DNA from: an uncultured Clostridia bacterium
Lineage (GTDB): Bacteria > Bacillota > Clostridia > Saccharofermentanales > DTU023
Length of the DNA: 16,166 nucleotides
Assembly: GCA_947254895.1 (NCBI GenBank)
Contig: CAMYEY010000026.1
Location: 1 to 16,166, forward strand
Direction: 5' to 3'
The notes under the pieces were generated by a model. That model did not search any database. It was not told the origin of the DNA and was given only the letters and a program-made list of their open reading frames with translations. The position numbers and the translations under genes were made by a program. Positions 14,745-16,166 of the stretch are shown here, piece by piece (the stretch's first letter is position 1; each line of letters begins with the position of its first letter).

Positions 14745-14760
14745 AGGCTTCAAGCCTTTT
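14745..14760 (+). terminator. Weak terminator-like hairpin after the PfoR-like gene
   Basis: AGGCT (14745-14749) pairs with AGCCT (14753-14757) around a three-base loop and is followed by four T in total to 14760. The stem is only five bases, so it could attenuate but hardly stop transcription into the next gene, whose ribosome binding site begins at 14762. Confidence 0.3.
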
Positions 14761-14776
14761 AGAGAAGGATATTTAA

Positions 14777-15247
14777 ATGCAAAAAACCAACGCTATGCGG
14801 TTATTAGACCAACAGCAGGTCACTTATCAGCCCTTATCTTATGACATATCTGATGGCCATCTGGATGGAGTAACAGCGGCTGAACGGCTTGGCCTGACCC
14901 CGGAAGAGGTCTTTAAAACTTTAGTTACAGTGGCTGGACGCAACCACTATGTCTTTGTGGTGCCTGTTGCTGAAAAGTTGGACCTCAAGAAAGCTGCTCA
15001 AGCTTGCAGAGAGAAGAAGCTGGATATGCTGGCTCAAAAGGACCTCAAGCCCCTGACCGGCTATATCCATGGGGGTTGCTCACCTATAGCGATGAAAAAG
15101 CAATTTCCTACCTTTATTGATGAATCTGCTCTTTTAGTCGATAAGATTGCTGTTTCTGCTGGCCAAATAGGCCAGCAGATCTTTTTATCTGCCCAGGACT
15201 TGGCAGATCTCATTGGGGCAGAGTTCACTGATTTACTCCAATTTTAA
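14777..15247 (+). CDS. ybaK: YbaK/EbsC family Cys-tRNA(Pro)/aminoacyl-tRNA deacylase
   Basis: A 156-residue free-standing editing domain that hydrolyses mischarged tRNA, classically Cys-tRNA(Pro) made by ProRS. Family features are the N-terminal KTNAMRLLDQQQVTYQPLSY, the catalytic lysine in EEVFKTLV (Lys47), VFVVPVAEKLDLKKAA and the glycine-rich GGCSPIAMKK followed by FIDESAL. Length is normal for the family. AGAAGGA at 14762-14768, eight bases before the ATG, sets the start. It lies 37 bases after the PfoR-like gene, so co-transcription is possible. The functional link between them is unclear. Members of the same superfamily (ProX, YeaK) differ in substrate; the GGCSPI segment favours the YbaK/EbsC branch. 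Confidence 0.92.
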   Translation: MQKTNAMRLLDQQQVTYQPLSYDISDGHLDGVTAAERLGLTPEEVFKTLVTVAGRNHYVFVVPVAEKLDLKKAAQACREKKLDMLAQKDLKPLTGYIHGGCSPIAMKKQFPTFIDESALLVDKIAVSAGQIGQQIFLSAQDLADLIGAEFTDLLQF

Positions 15248-15277
15248 GGATGAAAATTAGACTGGAAAAGCCTGCAA

Positions 15278-15293
15278 AGCCTAGTCTTAGGCT
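15278..15293 (+). other. Small perfect hairpin downstream of ybaK
   Basis: AGCCTA (15278-15283) and TAGGCT (15288-15293) form a six-base stem with a GTCT loop, 31 bases after the ybaK stop. No T-run follows (ATCTTAGA), so it is at best a weak or factor-dependent terminator. It is listed because no better terminator is visible before the nrdD promoter. Confidence 0.3.
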
Positions 15294-15312
15294 ATCTTAG
15301 ACAAGTTAGATG

Positions 15313-15328
15313 CAACTACATATGGTAG
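15313..15328 (+). promoter_or_regulatory. Distal, weaker NrdR box
   Basis: CAACTACATATGGTAG matches the NrdR consensus (acaCwAtATaTwGtgT) at about ten of sixteen positions, including most of the palindromic core. It starts exactly 32 bases before the strong box, three helical turns, which is the spacing typical of paired NrdR sites. By itself it would be unconvincing; the phasing is what supports it. Confidence 0.55.
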
Positions 15329-15344
15329 TGGTAACGAAAGTGTA

Positions 15345-15360
15345 ACACAATATATTGTAT
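15345..15360 (+). promoter_or_regulatory. NrdR box upstream of nrdD
   Basis: ACACAATATATTGTAT agrees with the NrdR consensus (acaCwAtATaTwGtgT) at fifteen of sixteen positions. NrdR is the zinc-ribbon/ATP-cone repressor that senses ATP and dATP and shuts down ribonucleotide reductase genes. Its placement in the leader region of nrdD is exactly the expected context. The box ends eight bases before the -35, so binding could block polymerase from the upstream side. Confidence 0.88.
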
Positions 15361-15367
15361 TTTCTCC

Positions 15368-15396
15368 TTGACTTTTATTTCTGGTAGATATACCAT
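15368..15396 (+). promoter_or_regulatory. Promoter of nrdD
   Basis: TTGACT (15368-15373), five of six in the -35, and TACCAT (15391-15396) as -10 are 17 bases apart. An alternative -10 is TATACC at 15389. The start would be near 15403, leaving a leader of about 90 bases in which I see no recognisable riboswitch. The rest of 15248-15495 holds only the NrdR boxes and a small hairpin. Confidence 0.6.
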
Positions 15397-15495
15397 GAAA
15401 CAGCATTAAGGATACGTTCATCTCGGCCAGCCTATAGAGAGTTTGTTTGTGCCGGATGTTGACTATAACGGCTATTCTATGAGGAGGAAATCAAT

Positions 15496-16166
15496 ATGCA
15501 AGTTATCAAGAGAAACGGCCAAGTTGTCGATTTTACCAAAGACAAGATTACTATTGCTATCGAGCAGGCCATGAACTCACCCCAAGGTGAATATGTTGCG
15601 GGCCAAGCCCAGGAAATCGCAGATGAGATTTTTAAACAAGCTGAGGAATCTGGCAAAAAAAATATTTCTGTTTACCAGATCGAGGACTTAGTTTACTACG
15701 CCTTGATCGAAAAGGGTAATGCCTCAACCGCTAAAGCTTATGAGAGTTATAAGTCTGTTCAAGCTTACAAGCGCCAGACCAATACGACCGACTCTGTTAT
15801 CAATGCTATCCTCAAACAGACAGATGCTGATCTCAGAGACGAAAATTCCAATAAAAATGCGACTATCATTTCTACCCAGAGAGACTTGATCGCCGGCGAA
15901 GTTTCCAAAGATATTGCCAAGAGGCTGATCCTCCCAACTGACGTCCTTGAAGCCCATGAAACAGGTGCTATCCACGTCCACGATATGGACTATATGATCC
16001 AGCCTATGTTCAATTGCTGCTTGATCAACCTCAAAGATATGTTGGATAACGGGACCATGATCAATGGTAAGATGATCGATACACCTAAATCTTTCCAAGT
16101 TGCCTGCACGGTAACTACCCAGATCATCGCCCAGGTTGCTTCCAGCCAGTACGGTGGCCAGTCTAT
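15496..16166 (+). CDS. nrdD: Anaerobic ribonucleoside-triphosphate reductase NrdD, N-terminal part (runs off the window)
   Basis: NrdD is the oxygen-sensitive class III reductase that makes deoxynucleotides from NTPs with a glycyl radical installed by NrdG. The visible 223 residues begin with an ATP-cone allosteric domain (MQVIKRNGQVVDFTKDKI to about residue 94, SYKSVQAYKR). The catalytic barrel then begins: NATIISTQRDLIAGEVSKD, IHVHDMDY, and FNCCLINL with Cys174/Cys175, the latter region carrying the first active-site cysteine. The frame is open to the window end, so the C-terminal glycyl-radical site is not seen. GAGGAGG at 15481-15487 lies eight bases before the ATG. A paired NrdR operator and its own promoter precede it, so it is probably repressed when dATP is plentiful. 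It implies growth without oxygen. Confidence 0.96.
   Translation, partial: MQVIKRNGQVVDFTKDKITIAIEQAMNSPQGEYVAGQAQEIADEIFKQAEESGKKNISVYQIEDLVYYALIEKGNASTAKAYESYKSVQAYKRQTNTTDSVINAILKQTDADLRDENSNKNATIISTQRDLIAGEVSKDIAKRLILPTDVLEAHETGAIHVHDMDYMIQPMFNCCLINLKDMLDNGTMINGKMIDTPKSFQVACTVTTQIIAQVASSQYGGQS

Noticed and set aside
15724..16098. 124-codon open frame on the - strand opposite nrdD
   Set aside because: The + strand encodes clear NrdD ATP-cone and catalytic sequence here; the antisense frame has no motif or start signal.

Overview
This window looks like a contig end from a low-GC Gram-positive bacterium (Bacillota). The gene order ffh'-rpsP-khpA-rimM-trmD-(insert)-rplS-rbgA-rnhB is the conserved Bacillota ribosome-assembly neighbourhood. 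Strong AGGAGG-type ribosome binding sites, TTG and GTG starts and a NifZ/ThiI pair fit the same group. The anaerobic ribonucleotide reductase gene (nrdD) at the right end suggests an anaerobe or facultative anaerobe, perhaps of the Clostridia/Tissierellia type. I cannot name a genus. Every gene I can support is on the + strand.

Left end (1-89): bases 1-51 are not genomic. They are an Illumina/Nextera adapter: a P5 fragment, a 10-nt index, and the read-1 primer ending in the Tn5 mosaic end. Genomic sequence starts at 52 with what may be the last codons of ffh. Ribosome/tRNA block (127-3990): rpsP (S16), khpA (KH RNA-binding protein), rimM (30S assembly factor) and trmD (tRNA m1G37 methyltransferase) are tightly packed. 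trmD appears to start at a rare ATT codon placed directly behind a strong Shine-Dalgarno. A GH13 alpha-amylase-family gene is inserted between trmD and rplS. rplS (L19) has its own near-consensus promoter, a probable L19 autoregulatory leader and a clean intrinsic terminator.

Middle (4020-11987): an extended -10 promoter drives rbgA (50S assembly GTPase), followed by an RNase HII fused to a complete YraN/UPF0102 nuclease-like domain. Next come a GntR/UTRA regulator with a perfect inverted repeat over its likely start site, a NifS-type cysteine desulfurase (TTG start), thiI, glyA and rarA. The desulfurase and ThiI form a sulfur relay for tRNA 4-thiouridine. GlyA supplies one-carbon units, and RarA is a replication-fork AAA+ ATPase.

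Right part (11961-16166): a promoter overlapping the rarA stop leads into an M18 metalloaminopeptidase, a PfoR-like PTS_EIIC_2 membrane protein with an unusual charged N-terminal extension, and a YbaK/EbsC aminoacyl-tRNA deacylase. A 248-bp intergenic region carries a paired NrdR-box operator and a promoter for nrdD, which runs off the window. No intergenic gap exceeds 300 bases. I saw no mobile element, CRISPR array, tRNA or rRNA gene, and no clear novel multi-gene system. The points most worth a second look are the ATT start of trmD, the RNase HII-YraN fusion, the glycosidase inside the ribosomal cluster, and the adapter remnant.
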